DNA of 52,717 nucleotides from an uncultured Dorea sp. GTDB taxonomy: Bacteria; Bacillota; Clostridia; Lachnospirales; Lachnospiraceae. Below the pieces are notes generated by a model. The model searched no databases and was not told the DNA's origin. It saw only the letters and a list, made by a program, of their open reading frames with translations. How positions within the stretch are numbered: the stretch's first letter is position 1; each line of letters begins with the position of its first letter. Where the stretch lies: positions 2,331 through 55,047 of the forward strand of contig CAJTRE010000003.1 of the NCBI GenBank assembly GCA_910578495.1, written 5' to 3'. Positions 18,101 through 25,955 of the stretch are shown piece after piece. The position numbers and the translations under genes are program-made.

Positions 18101-20050
18101 AATCTCTCTTCCCAGATAATCGTACTTATATTCTGTTACTTCTCCGGTCTTTTCATCCGTACTTTTTAATACACGCCCCATATCGTCATAGACACTGGTA
18201 TCCTCCGTTTTTACATCTGCGCTCTGCGTCTTTTCATTCAGTACATTTCCATCAGAATCATAGGTATACTGGTCTTTGGAAGTTGTAATTCCATTCTCCT
18301 GTGTCACTGCGGCCGTCATATTTCCTGTGGCATCATATGTATTTTCTGTTGTCGATACATTCTTCTTGTCTGTATCATCTGTTTCTTTTAATGCGTTACC
18401 GTCACCGTCATAAGTAGTCTTTTCGGAACTAATTATCGTGCCGTCTGTCGTAGACTCCACATGAGTAGGCTGATCACAGTTCCACTCTGTCGCCTGTTCT
18501 GTTTTCAGATACGTATAGTCTGTCTCTGTCCCATCCTCTGATACTTCTTTCGTGATATTCTCTTTATCATCGTATGTTATGGTTGTTTTCTGTTCTTGTT
18601 CTTTCAGAATAATCTTGCCATCTACCAGTTGTTCATATTCGGTTTTCTTGGTTGTACCTGTTACCAGAAGTGGATTTTTACTATATTCATAGCGATACTC
18701 CGTCACATTACCGTCCGCATCTTTTTCCTTTAACTTCTTACCAGACTTCGTATCGTAAGACACTGTTGTCGTATAGATATCCGCTCCGTCTTTATTCTTC
18801 TTTGTAACTGAAGTCGTACCGTCTTGATAATTCAAATGATATGACTCTTGATTCGGATAGGTTACTTTTACAACCTTGTCTTTGCCGTAAGTCATCTCAT
18901 ACTTCTGACCTTTACCGTCTGTAACACTGGTAAGAACATCTCCCGCATATGTATAGGAATAAGACACACTGTCTTTGCCATCTGCGGAGCAGTGTTTCAT
19001 CTCTGTAAGTTTTCCGCCTTGATAGGTATAGACAAGTTTTGTTTTGTCCGGCAATGATATGGTTTCTGCTTTTCCCTCTTTGTTATAGGTAACTGTAATG
19101 GCTTTCCCCACATTATTTTTCACCGATTCCAGCCGTCCGTCTGCGCGGTACTCATATACAAGAAATGTTCCATTCGGTTCCACAGTTGCAACTAATTGTC
19201 CATCTTGGTTAAAACGATGAAGGCATCCGTCTTTGGATTTGACAGTATATTTATGCTCCTGTTCTAAGACTTCATCTTCGGTTTCTTCTTCATCCTCAAT
19301 GACATATTCGTCCGTTCCTATAAACATACTGGATAAGTCATGTTCTTCATATTCAACGCTATTTCCTTCGACAGTGTCTTCTGACTGCAGCGTATAATCC
19401 TTACTCTCTTTACATATATAAGCGCTTCCGCTCTTTTCAAAGGTGTACACACTGCCGTCACTTTCTTGGTAATAGATAGCTCCACCGGCTCCTTCTGTCA
19501 ACTCTCTGTGAAGAGAATCACTCCAGCCTTGTCCAAATATTCCGGACTGTTTACACTGGCTGTTATAAACTCTTGTCACTTCGAATGGAAGCTGACTGGA
19601 CGGAAGTGCAGCGTCTTCCTGTGTATAGGTCATATTTCCGCCGCTGCTCTCTACGGTTCCATTTCCGGAAGGCGTAGAATAACTATAATATCCGAGATAT
19701 TCTTTTGCTCCTGTTTTCTCTTTCTGACTTGATAATACCGGATCTTTGATGGTCAATACCTGTTCTACCGATACTTGATAATCAATCTTCCCTGCCGAAT
19801 CTGTCTTGATAATTTCAAGCCTGTAATAATAGTCTTTTCCGGTTCCGACTTTCATGTCCGTCCAATGTCCTTTTGTCACTTTCGGGCAGACAAACCGTAT
19901 TCTCCGACGTTTTAAAATCTTTCGTCTCTCCACGATGAATCCGGTAATAGACGGAATCACTGAGCGGTTTCGTATTTTCCCAACTGATAATTGTCTTTCC
20001 ATAATCCTTTCTGACAGACAATGTACCGGATTTTGGAAGATATTCGCCAA
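15131..20050 (-). CDS. Rhs/YD-repeat protein, C-terminal part with toxin-like tip
   Basis: The open frame is 1639 codons, but only residues after about 54 (from around 19890) continue the protein; the first residues read the neighbouring frame out of register. From there a fibronectin-like segment leads into an RHS shell of many YD repeats (for example TEYKYDYLGREIQKKIT, YEYDSRGNQTKT), ending in the core motif LYYLNARYYDPENGRFLSQD and YVDPSGH. Rhs shells enclose a variable C-terminal effector, here the 177 residues after DPSGH. The upstream part of the same protein is encoded at 19815-22157 in another frame; a single-base gain (or two-base loss) near 19.88-19.92 kb splits them. Either a mutation has silenced export of this toxin, the sequence has an error, or frameshifting occurs. 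Identity as Rhs is certain. Confidence 0.9.
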   Translation of the reverse strand: MANIFQNPVHCLSERIMERQLSVGKIRNRSVIPSITGFIVERRKILKRRRIRFVCPKVTKGHWTDMKVGTGKDYYYRLEIIKTDSAGKIDYQVSVEQVLTIKDPVLSSQKEKTGAKEYLGYYSYSTPSGNGTVESSGGNMTYTQEDAALPSSQLPFEVTRVYNSQCKQSGIFGQGWSDSLHRELTEGAGGAIYYQESDGSVYTFEKSGSAYICKESKDYTLQSEDTVEGNSVEYEEHDLSSMFIGTDEYVIEDEEETEDEVLEQEHKYTVKSKDGCLHRFNQDGQLVATVEPNGTFLVYEYRADGRLESVKNNVGKAITVTYNKEGKAETISLPDKTKLVYTYQGGKLTEMKHCSADGKDSVSYSYTYAGDVLTSVTDGKGQKYEMTYGKDKVVKVTYPNQESYHLNYQDGTTSVTKKNKDGADIYTTTVSYDTKSGKKLKEKDADGNVTEYRYEYSKNPLLVTGTTKKTEYEQLVDGKIILKEQEQKTTITYDDKENITKEVSEDGTETDYTYLKTEQATEWNCDQPTHVESTTDGTIISSEKTTYDGDGNALKETDDTDKKNVSTTENTYDATGNMTAAVTQENGITTSKDQYTYDSDGNVLNEKTQSADVKTEDTSVYDDMGRVLKSTDEKTGEVTEYKYDYLGREIQKKITLNGKTQTSTSAYDANGTLISETDTEGITTTYKYDVLNRVVERTVSKGDSITYQTSYGYEDITVQDMAGERTIKNAYVEKENYPDGSTSSEKYYDANGKVVREKADGIYKDYSYDKSGNQIGAYTNGVKAGEKAGKRTITLYDAKGRQTHTIINPVVSDHGLIVDEKKTIVQAKEYDEKDNLSKETDALGTVTKYSYDDSARITEIVQDAGKEEIVTKAEYKTDEESQQNTTIITDAAGHKSVEMTDAAGLTKRTEDTGDKAEESIATSYEYDSRGNQTKTVYESGDYRTDEYDKRNLRIVSKGFDTNDKQTLQTEYTYDDQYRQIKMVDLKLSDGAMTPYRYTYTGYDGFGRTAWTAEVNKNSGPSEEEIKAHKIHFSYDAEDKVTAVTYALSETGAVESLHFAYDSNRWLKSVHAKLKGEEEKKAVRTYEYDKLGKVAVIKEYPDFAAGSDTCIAKTYTYNEQDLVSSMVYKKGDTLLEEYAYEYDKNGNIIKKEEKNLTPKAEANQTHVTKEYTYNALGRLVKTEETDHKNKDAKTTIAYQYDKAGNRIKKTEGEEETSYTYNGLDQLLTAVTKQEDKPKHQISYEYDMNGNQIKETDAETDTIVVNEYDTENRLSKATVSQQGNSLVQENLYNGDGQRIQKKEGAQVTNYFYQDEVVSYTTGANTEEKSIQNLLGLEGNIITAEQKGNNTADAYTYFLYNKDIQGSTTSILNKNGTGELSYEYDDFGETQIHGESILQNEICYTGGIYDKSTGLYYLNARYYDPENGRFLSQDTYRGELNEPDTLHLYAYCKNDPINYVDPSGHDAIVLKSNFVSEKVGHMAVLVQNNKKWYYFSWAGEGYKTPQMGKKADPKSVKGKTVYQYINEDFKRGKGSAKYRKYIYIKGNFSKAYSYIKKVKAKKTAYKYYDIATVNCAWMAIQVLRQGEIGSSRNNKLKNMQYKSHKFYSPKYKNGIHLKKQIIPNKALEKIGKIFNTSIKKVK
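15134..15664 (-). other. Variable C-terminal toxin tip of the Rhs protein
   Basis: The 177 residues after the DPSGH core are AT-rich and lysine-rich, unlike the shell, as expected of an exchangeable effector. Two motifs stand out: VGHMAVLVQNNKKWYYFSWA (His at tip residue 16) and ATVNCAWMAIQVL (Cys at tip residue 110). A histidine on an early strand followed much later by an N-C-x-x-[FMW] cysteine helix is the arrangement of circularly permuted papain-like (NlpC/P60, LRAT-type) peptidases and acyltransferases. A cysteine-protease, deamidase or acyl-transfer toxin is therefore my best guess; no nuclease motif is seen. Confidence 0.5.
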
Positions 20051-22157
20051 AGCCTTTCCACTCTTCTTTGTAATAATAATTCAATTTATGTTCTTTAATA
20101 TTTCCGGCTTTATCTAATGCCTGTACGGTAATTGTATGCAGACCATCTCCAATGATTGCCCCTGCCGGCACAGTATATGTGCCGCTGGCTGTCGTTCCCA
20201 TGGATACAAACTTACCATTATCCACTTTACACTGTACCCGCAAAAAGTTTTTGTCGGAAGCTCCGCCCCACTTAATCTTCGGCGTTGTCACAGAAGCCGG
20301 ACTGGCCGCACTGCTTGCTGGTTCTATCACCGGCTGGTAAAGAGCCGGAGGTGTTCCGTCAATATAGAAAACGGCTCCTTTTTCTCCTCCTGCGAGTCCT
20401 CCGCTGTCCACGCCCCTGACATAGATTCTCCATGCGCCGTCGTTCCATGATGTACTTGCCGGAATCGCCAGTGAACCGCTTGCCACATTTTTAAGTTTTG
20501 TATTGGACGAATATGCAATAGACGTTCTTGTATCCTTCTTTGTTGCAGGATCATACGCCGCAATCCGGTATTGAGTATATGCCAATGATTTTGAACTGAT
20601 GCCTGCCCAATTAACCGTAAGCTTGCTGCCTTTTTTTACATATTGTGGTGAAACGCTTACAGAAGACGGCGCTGTTGGTTTATCGTAATATACCACTGAC
20701 AATTTAGGACGTAAAGATGCAGCCGTATGCTTTGATCCTACAAATTCACAATAATGTCCTGTCTCATCAGCTCCTCTTAACATAATTCCGTAGTTTTTAA
20801 TCGAACCTTTTGCCAGACCTCTCACAAAGGATGTCAGATTCAGACTGCGCGCTGTTTTATATTTACCTGTAGATTTTACACTGCTGTAAAGAGTGTCGTA
20901 TCCCGGCCGGTTCGTCCAGTTGATTTCATTACACTTCCAGCTTTCTTTTACACGATACGCCTGAACAGTCTGACCGCTGTTGCTGTTGCCTGTTTCGTAG
21001 AGTTTCAAAACTGCACTGTCTACATAGTATCCTTTTACTTTCGTCGTAAGATCAATAAATTTCATGTAAGTACGAAATATACCCTTAGATCCTTTACCGG
21101 CATTCACTATAATAGAGTTACCGTAAAAATTGTAGTTTTTATAAGTAGAACCACTTAATACGTAAGTATCTCCAATGTCGGATCTTCCTACCCAGGAAGC
21201 GGTAGGATCTATCGTTACCGGGTACTTTCTCTCTGGTGCATCCAGATACTTTCTGTCTGCTGTTATAGCCACATGATATAGACCTTCTTCTTTCTCATCT
21301 TTTACCAGTTTGCTTGTCAGTTTTTCACTGTATGCTTCCATTGATGCATCGTTCATATTTGGAGGCGCAATAACACCTACAATTTCCCCGGAATTCTCAT
21401 CATATAACGTAATACCTTCGTCTGCATCATTTTTTCTGGGCGTCATTCCCTTTAATTGCAGGTCATAAGTGAAGGTATTATCTTCCGGTCTTTCTTTTAA
21501 AATAATCTCTTCTTTTACTCCGGATTCACTGGATGTATAAGAATAGGTTGTCTTTGATTCTTCGGATTCATATTCGGCTTTCAGAAGTGTATCTGCGGAT
21601 TCCTCATATCCGTTTGTATATTCCTCTTTTTTTGCAGTTACTTCCGTTACTTCTTCTGTCGGATTCAGCTTGATAGAATAATCATCTTTTTCCATGATAA
21701 TCGGCGCTTCTTTCGACAACTCTTCCGGAAAATAATGTTTATTATCTCCCTGAGTGTTTTCAAAAGCATATCCTGAGAGGTCTTCATTATTCATTGTCTC
21801 ATCGCTCTGTATCTTGGTAAGAGATGGATCATAATCGGTAAGTTCCCCGTTTTCATCCTCATAACGAACCGGCTCTTCATAAAATACAGTCATCTTCTTG
21901 TCATCACCCACATCAAAGGTAGTAGACGTCTCTGTATTTTCTTCCAGCATGGCGTCCGATTTATCTACGTCATATTCTTCAGCGCTCATTTCACTGCTGT
22001 CTGCCGTCAGTTTCGATTCCTCTTCCATATACTCTGTGTCTTTCGTCTGTACAGTTTCTTCTGCATATACCGTCAGATTGTCTAATGACAATGAAGTCAA
22101 AGCCACTGTCAAAATCAAAATCCATGATGTTATCTTTTTCCACAATTGATCCCTCAT
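19815..22157 (-). CDS. Secreted DNRLRE-domain Rhs protein, N-terminal part
   Basis: 780 codons starting at an ATG with TAAGGAGGAGAAGAG upstream. Residues 1-32 form a signal peptide (ITSWILILTVALTSLSL). An acidic stretch follows, then a pseudo-repeat region (VTITDP-like KYPVTIDPTASWVG) and a DNRLRE-type domain at about residues 320-490 (YVDSAVLKLYETGNS, IMLRGADETGHYCEF). Ig/fibronectin-like segments follow. The natural continuation VYYRIHRGETKDFKTSENTV breaks into LPESDKRTLDGHESRNRKRL and stops, whereas the sensible continuation (CPKVTKGHWTDMKVG) lies in the frame of the downstream Rhs ORF. The two ORFs are thus one gene of about 2340 codons with a frameshift around 19.9 kb. DNRLRE domains are typical of N-terminal parts of wall-spanning Rhs proteins in Gram-positive bacteria. 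Confidence 0.9.
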   Translation of the reverse strand: MRDQLWKKITSWILILTVALTSLSLDNLTVYAEETVQTKDTEYMEEESKLTADSSEMSAEEYDVDKSDAMLEENTETSTTFDVGDDKKMTVFYEEPVRYEDENGELTDYDPSLTKIQSDETMNNEDLSGYAFENTQGDNKHYFPEELSKEAPIIMEKDDYSIKLNPTEEVTEVTAKKEEYTNGYEESADTLLKAEYESEESKTTYSYTSSESGVKEEIILKERPEDNTFTYDLQLKGMTPRKNDADEGITLYDENSGEIVGVIAPPNMNDASMEAYSEKLTSKLVKDEKEEGLYHVAITADRKYLDAPERKYPVTIDPTASWVGRSDIGDTYVLSGSTYKNYNFYGNSIIVNAGKGSKGIFRTYMKFIDLTTKVKGYYVDSAVLKLYETGNSNSGQTVQAYRVKESWKCNEINWTNRPGYDTLYSSVKSTGKYKTARSLNLTSFVRGLAKGSIKNYGIMLRGADETGHYCEFVGSKHTAASLRPKLSVVYYDKPTAPSSVSVSPQYVKKGSKLTVNWAGISSKSLAYTQYRIAAYDPATKKDTRTSIAYSSNTKLKNVASGSLAIPASTSWNDGAWRIYVRGVDSGGLAGGEKGAVFYIDGTPPALYQPVIEPASSAASPASVTTPKIKWGGASDKNFLRVQCKVDNGKFVSMGTTASGTYTVPAGAIIGDGLHTITVQALDKAGNIKEHKLNYYYKEEWKGFGEYLPKSGTLSVRKDYGKTIISWENTKPLSDSVYYRIHRGETKDFKTSENTVCLPESDKRTLDGHESRNRKRLLLQA

Positions 22158-22169
22158 CTCTTCTCCTCC

Positions 22170-22577
22170 TTAGTAATTAACCGTCTGACTGTATTGGGTA
22201 ATCGTGTCGCTTCCACTTCTCATTACTGCTTTTACCCGATATTTACCTTTAGACACAGATGCCGTTCTCGTAAGTACATAGCTCATTCCTGTTTTACTTC
22301 CGCTCCAGGATTTTATAGTTTTCCACCTCCCAGCAGAATACTTCTGTAAACTCATGCTTATTGTAATTAACTTGGAACTTTTATTTCTCACTCTTGCCAC
22401 GCATGCCGCCTTCCCTTTAGAAACATTCAATGTAACAATATTTTTCCGCGTGTCAACACTCATCAGTTGAATTCCGCTTCTTTCCATTTCCTGTGGCTCA
22501 ACCGCTGAAACCGGCAATGCCATCACGCTCACACATAAAATAACTGTTACTACTACATTCCTGATTCTTTTGTACAT
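22170..22577 (-). CDS. Small secreted protein of unknown function
   Basis: 135 residues with a clear signal peptide (residues 1-25, VVVTVILCVSVMALPVSA) and a mature part of about 110 residues predicted as a beta-sandwich (strands ITISMSLQKYSAGRWKTIKS, KGKYRVKAVMRSG). It lies 12 bases upstream of the Rhs start and is certainly co-transcribed with it. It may assist Rhs secretion, act as a surface partner, or belong to one of the small extracellular families common in Lachnospiraceae; I do not recognise it. Its ribosome site is buried in a long hairpin (22582-22627), which suggests post-transcriptional control of this gene. Confidence 0.75.
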   Translation of the reverse strand: MYKRIRNVVVTVILCVSVMALPVSAVEPQEMERSGIQLMSVDTRKNIVTLNVSKGKAACVARVRNKSSKLITISMSLQKYSAGRWKTIKSWSGSKTGMSYVLTRTASVSKGKYRVKAVMRSGSDTITQYSQTVNY

Positions 22578-22581
22578 AAAG

Positions 22582-22627
22582 ATACCTCCCTTGATTGTTT
22601 ATCTATAGTAACAACCAAGAGAGGTAT
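22582..22627 (-). promoter_or_regulatory. Hairpin sequestering the ribosome site of the small secreted gene
   Basis: Two 17-base arms (22611-22627 and 22582-22598) pair with only two G-U wobbles around a 12-base loop. The 3' arm contains AGGGAGGT (22585-22592), the ribosome site 7 bases before the ATG at 22575-22577. As drawn, the site is fully paired, so translation should need the hairpin to open. A terminator function is unlikely because only TCTTT follows. Confidence 0.7.
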
Positions 22628-22640
22628 TTGTGACACTTAA

Positions 22641-23372
22641 TTACGGAATATTTTTATTTTTTTCAAAAATTTCCGTCAATACTTGAATATTTTCATCTGC
22701 ACTTAATGTATAAACATAATCTCCACTTACATATATAATAGAATTTCCGCCATATTTATCACTTATCCAATATGCTTCTTTCCCTTTAATTGATATGATT
22801 TGAGCGGGTTTCCCGTCTGACGATATGATTGCATCTGAGTATTTAATGGCAGTCTGATCATACCACAGCGTATAGCCATCCTCATTGACATATGCACATT
22901 CATAGATATAAAAAGTTTCGTCAAAATCCTCTTCAGCAAATTTATAATTCTCCGGTACATAAGTCAGTTTGTGAACTTCCATCTTATCCGGAAGTTCATA
23001 TTCCCACGCGCTCTTCCCGGTAAGATCACGAAAACTAAAATCTGTATACTCCGGGAAACACTTCTCTATCAACTGCATGACCTTCTCTCGAATCGGTTCT
23101 ACCGCTGCAACTGTCATAGAGGCCATCATAATAACGATAGCTGCAATCAGAAGATAACGTTTCTTTGGAACTCTATAGATAATCGGATGTGATTCACATT
23201 GACATTCCGACTGTTCTGCATATGCCGTCAGTTTCTTCATCTTCTTTTTGTACTTCCTTGAAAACCGATGAGTGCAATTGTTTATCTCATTCTCATAAAG
23301 GACATCTTCTGTATGGCAGGCGATTTTTACTGCTTCTTTCAATAATTCTTCCGTCAATATCGTTTTATCCAT
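22641..23372 (-). CDS. Anti-sigma factor-like membrane protein with DUF4367-like domain
   Basis: A 243-residue single-pass membrane protein. The N-terminal cytoplasmic part (about 75 residues, MDKTILTEELLKEAVKIACH) is followed by one membrane segment (about residues 72-92, RYLLIAAIVIMMASMTVAAV), and an external domain of about 140 residues with a lipoprotein-binding-like DUF4367 look (MEVHKLTYVPENYKF, IISIKGKEAYWISDKYGG). The frame is open 40 codons further upstream, but the ATG at 23370-23372 overlaps the sigma factor stop by 8 bases (ATGGATAA), the usual sign of translational coupling of a sigma/anti-sigma pair. Its predicted role is to hold the neighbouring ECF sigma factor inactive until an envelope signal arrives. 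Confidence 0.8.
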   Translation of the reverse strand: MDKTILTEELLKEAVKIACHTEDVLYENEINNCTHRFSRKYKKKMKKLTAYAEQSECQCESHPIIYRVPKKRYLLIAAIVIMMASMTVAAVEPIREKVMQLIEKCFPEYTDFSFRDLTGKSAWEYELPDKMEVHKLTYVPENYKFAEEDFDETFYIYECAYVNEDGYTLWYDQTAIKYSDAIISSDGKPAQIISIKGKEAYWISDKYGGNSIIYVSGDYVYTLSADENIQVLTEIFEKNKNIP

Positions 23373-23925
23373 GCGTAATCCCCCTTTCCCGTAGTCGTTT
23401 CTCCAGAAGCTTTCTTGCTCTATTGGCAATCTGTCTTGCATTGCTTTCTGTAATCTCCAGCGTCTTTGCAACTTCTGCAAAAGGAAGCTCATTATAATAA
23501 TACAGATATATTACATAGCGGTACTGTTCTGGAAGCTCAAGAATCAGCTTCGCTACAATCTCAGCAGTCTCTTGTTTTTCCACATATTCGTAGACCGGGG
23601 AATCTTCCGAAGATTCTTCTTGAAAATATTCCTCCTCAAGTTCCCCTGTCGTATACTTTTTCTTCTTGTTATAACGCGTGATTGCCTTGTTCTTAACTAT
23701 AGTAACTATGTAGTTCCATGTTTTGTGACAGTGAATTTCTTGAATTTTATCCAAATTTTCAATTAGCGCCTGGAAGCTGTCATGTACAACGTCCTCTGCA
23801 TCTTCCGGATTTTTTAGAATTTTATATGCTACTGCATACATTTTCCGCTCATAAGTATGATATAGTTGTTCAAATTTGTTTTTTTCTTCCTGGGTACTGA
23901 TTGTACTCAAATACATCATCAGCAT
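23365..23925 (-). CDS. ECF-type RNA polymerase sigma factor
   Basis: A 186-residue sigma-70 family protein with region 2 (FEQLYHTYERKMYAVAYKIL, NPEDAEDVVHDSFQALIENL) and region 4 (LPEQYRYVIYLYYYNELPFA, EVAKTLEITESNARQIANRA); region 3 is absent, as in ECF factors. The frame stays open to 24027, but that part overlaps a terminator and the predicted promoter, so I start at the ATG 23923-23925, which follows GGAAGG. A putative anti-sigma is translationally coupled downstream, and next come the small secreted protein and the Rhs gene on the same strand. It probably controls its own operon and perhaps the Rhs toxin in response to an envelope signal. Confidence 0.88.
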   Translation of the reverse strand: MLMMYLSTISTQEEKNKFEQLYHTYERKMYAVAYKILKNPEDAEDVVHDSFQALIENLDKIQEIHCHKTWNYIVTIVKNKAITRYNKKKKYTTGELEEEYFQEESSEDSPVYEYVEKQETAEIVAKLILELPEQYRYVIYLYYYNELPFAEVAKTLEITESNARQIANRARKLLEKRLRERGITHG

Positions 23926-23978
23926 AATTTGATACCTTCCATTTTTCTTTGGTTCATAGGTTCTCTTCATTATAACAC

Positions 23979-23984
23979 AAGAAA
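23979..23984 (-). promoter_or_regulatory. Extended -10 promoter of the sigma factor gene
   Basis: Minus-strand TGTTATAAT has a perfect TATAAT with the extended -10 TG. No good -35 is present at 17 bases (TGCTTT). It lies about 54 bases before the chosen start and downstream of the exporter's terminator, which supports that start. Confidence 0.5.
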
Positions 23985-23999
23985 AAAACAATAACATAG

Positions 24000-24024
24000 A
24001 AAAAGCAGCCATTACTGACTGCTT
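24000..24024 (-). terminator. Terminator after the ThrE-type exporter
   Basis: Minus-strand hairpin with arms AAGCAG (24019-24024) and CTGCTT (24003-24008), followed by T's, 7 bases after the exporter stop codon. It ends the large malate-fumarate operon or its last segment. The stem is short (6 bases), so efficiency may be moderate. Confidence 0.65.
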
Positions 24025-24030
24025 CATCTC

Positions 24031-25374
24031 TTAAATCGAATATCGAAATTCTTTATCGGTCAAAATTCTGGCAAAAATAAGTCCCAACGGAAGCGCCGCC
24101 ATAATAAGCACCGCTTCTGTGAACCAGTGGGACGCGTCCATAATAACTCCTGTTCCCATATTATAAATTGCTTTATACAGATACATTCCCGGCACCATAA
24201 TGACAATAGACGGAACCGTAATCGAAATTCTCGGATACCCGTAGGACGGTTTTAAAAGAGACGCTAAGATTCCTGCCAAAAATGCGCAGGAAAATGCGGC
24301 TGCCGCCGGGGGGATTCCGGCCAAATCAATCAGTTCCAATCTTAACGTATTCGCTATTGCCCCAATAATTCCTGCCATAGACGCCATCTTATAAGGACTG
24401 CTAAACATAATGGAGAACCCGAACACCCCACAGAAACTTGCCACAAACCGAAATACAGCCAGCACTCCTGCACCTAAACCAAGAGACAGGAAATCATTAG
24501 GCTTTAACTGAAACGTTACTGCCATAATCCACGCCGTCAATGTGGATACAAGAATAATCAGCGCCGCATAAGTAAACCTTTCGATTCCAGATCTTAAATC
24601 CAGTTTGGCAAGGTCAATTCCACTGGTAATAAATGGGAATCCAGGGATGATAAAAAGCATGGCGCATATATATCCGGCTTCGTGGCTTGACGATATTCCA
24701 AATGCCAGCTCCAGCGCCCGAAGTAAAGCTGTATACACAAGACATGCCGCCGCAACGCCTGCCACCACTTGAAGCGCCAATGTATATCTTCTGTGTATTA
24801 ACTGTACTCTTAAATAGTTTCCGATTCCGGCGCCAAAAAACGCACATAACATTTCAATCGGGCCGCCGCCTAAAAGCAAGGTAAACCCGCTGCAGGCAAA
24901 TCCTGCAGCGAGTCCTAATGTTAACGGTTTATATCCATCCTTTATCTGATCTTGTTCATCCAGTTTCTGGTGAATTGCTTCCACAGACATTTGATTATAT
25001 TTCTCTGGAAAATCTTGCACAAACTGCTCTAATCTCGCTAGTTTCGCTGTATTTACTCCTGTACTGGTAAGAGTCATGACTTGAGTACGGCTTTTTCCTT
25101 CGTCCATGCACGTACACTCCAGTGACACCAGACCTATATCCGCTGAACAAGTAATCCCCAGTGCTTTTGCAATCTGATTCATAGAACTTCTCACCCGAAA
25201 CGCTCCTGTTCCGCAGGAAAGAAGCATGAATCCAATACGGGCAACCACCGTAGATTTCTCATTCAAAGATGCCGCTTCGGCCGGCGTGTTATCCTTTTCA
25301 TTCGTGAAAGAATGCCAAGGTATCGGCATATGGTTTTTGTCAATGGTTGAAATATCATCTTTTATAAACTGCAT
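24031..25374 (-). CDS. ThrE-type threonine/serine exporter, fused two-domain form
   Basis: A 447-residue membrane protein of the threonine/serine exporter family. The N-terminal cytoplasmic part (about 150 residues) opens with the family signature (VVARIGFMLLSCGTGAFRVR, a DUF1212-type start), followed by two membrane bundles: about 175-290 (PLTLGLAAGFACSGFTLLLG onward) and 300-440 (DUF3815-like). In many bacteria these two halves are separate genes; here they are one. It exports small amino acids or related compounds across the membrane. It starts 17 bases after the fumarase beta subunit stop, on the same strand and with a GAGAGG ribosome site, so it appears to be the last gene of the dicarboxylate operon; why it belongs there is not obvious. 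Confidence 0.85.
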   Translation of the reverse strand: MQFIKDDISTIDKNHMPIPWHSFTNEKDNTPAEAASLNEKSTVVARIGFMLLSCGTGAFRVRSSMNQIAKALGITCSADIGLVSLECTCMDEGKSRTQVMTLTSTGVNTAKLARLEQFVQDFPEKYNQMSVEAIHQKLDEQDQIKDGYKPLTLGLAAGFACSGFTLLLGGGPIEMLCAFFGAGIGNYLRVQLIHRRYTLALQVVAGVAAACLVYTALLRALELAFGISSSHEAGYICAMLFIIPGFPFITSGIDLAKLDLRSGIERFTYAALIILVSTLTAWIMAVTFQLKPNDFLSLGLGAGVLAVFRFVASFCGVFGFSIMFSSPYKMASMAGIIGAIANTLRLELIDLAGIPPAAAAFSCAFLAGILASLLKPSYGYPRISITVPSIVIMVPGMYLYKAIYNMGTGVIMDASHWFTEAVLIMAALPLGLIFARILTDKEFRYSI

Positions 25375-25391
25375 ACGTGCCTCTCTTTACT

Positions 25392-25955
25392 TTATTTATT
25401 CTTTGTATCAAGATATGCCTTACGTCCATCATCGTAAAGATTCTTGCCCTCGCTGTCAATAATGACAACTAACGGCATATCTTCTACATACAATTTCCGA
25501 AGAGCCTCTGCTCCCAGATCTTCATATGCGATAAGCTCTGCTTTTTTGATACATTTTGCAAGAAGCGCACCTGCTCCGCCAATTGCTCCAAAGTAAACAC
25601 CATGATGTTTCTTCATGGCGTCTACCACTTCCGGAAGACGTGCGCCCTTACCAATCATTCCTCTCGCTCCCACAGACATCATGGTCGGCGCATAAGCGTC
25701 CATACGGCCGCTTGTTGTCGGTCCTGCGGAACCAATCACGTTTCCTGGTTTTGCCGGAGTCGGCCCTACATAGTAAATCGTAGCATCCATGGGATCAAAG
25801 GGAAGTTCTTTTCCTTCTGCCAAGGCTTCACACATTCTCTTATGTCCCGCGTCTCTGGATGTATAAATCGTACCTGTCACTAACACGCTGTCTCCTGCAT
25901 GCAGTGTCTTTGCCAATTCTTCTGTAAGTGGTAATGTAATCTTTCTTACTGCCAT
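25392..25955 (-). CDS. fumB: Fumarate hydratase class I, beta subunit
   Basis: A 187-residue C-terminal-type subunit of class I (iron-sulfur) fumarase. Characteristic stretches are VLVTGTIYTSRDAGHKRM, GPTTSGRMDAYAP, GMIGKG and GAVYFGAIGGAGALLAKCIK-like GVYFGAIGGAGALL. With the alpha subunit it interconverts malate and fumarate in the cytoplasm. The related L-tartrate dehydratase has the same two-subunit plan, but the neighbouring malate dehydrogenase and fumarate reductase genes make fumarase much more likely. Its ATG abuts the alpha stop codon, with a perfect GGAGGTGATC ribosome site inside the end of the alpha gene, so the two are translationally coupled. The symbol follows the two-subunit convention and is not the E. 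coli FumB enzyme. Confidence 0.9.
   Translation of the reverse strand: MAVRKITLPLTEELAKTLHAGDSVLVTGTIYTSRDAGHKRMCEALAEGKELPFDPMDATIYYVGPTPAKPGNVIGSAGPTTSGRMDAYAPTMMSVGARGMIGKGARLPEVVDAMKKHHGVYFGAIGGAGALLAKCIKKAELIAYEDLGAEALRKLYVEDMPLVVIIDSEGKNLYDDGRKAYLDTKNK

Noticed and set aside
8572..24000. Prophage or integrative element around the Rhs region
   Set aside because: No integrase, terminase, capsid, relaxase or attachment-site repeat was found; the region looks like a chromosomal polymorphic-toxin locus.
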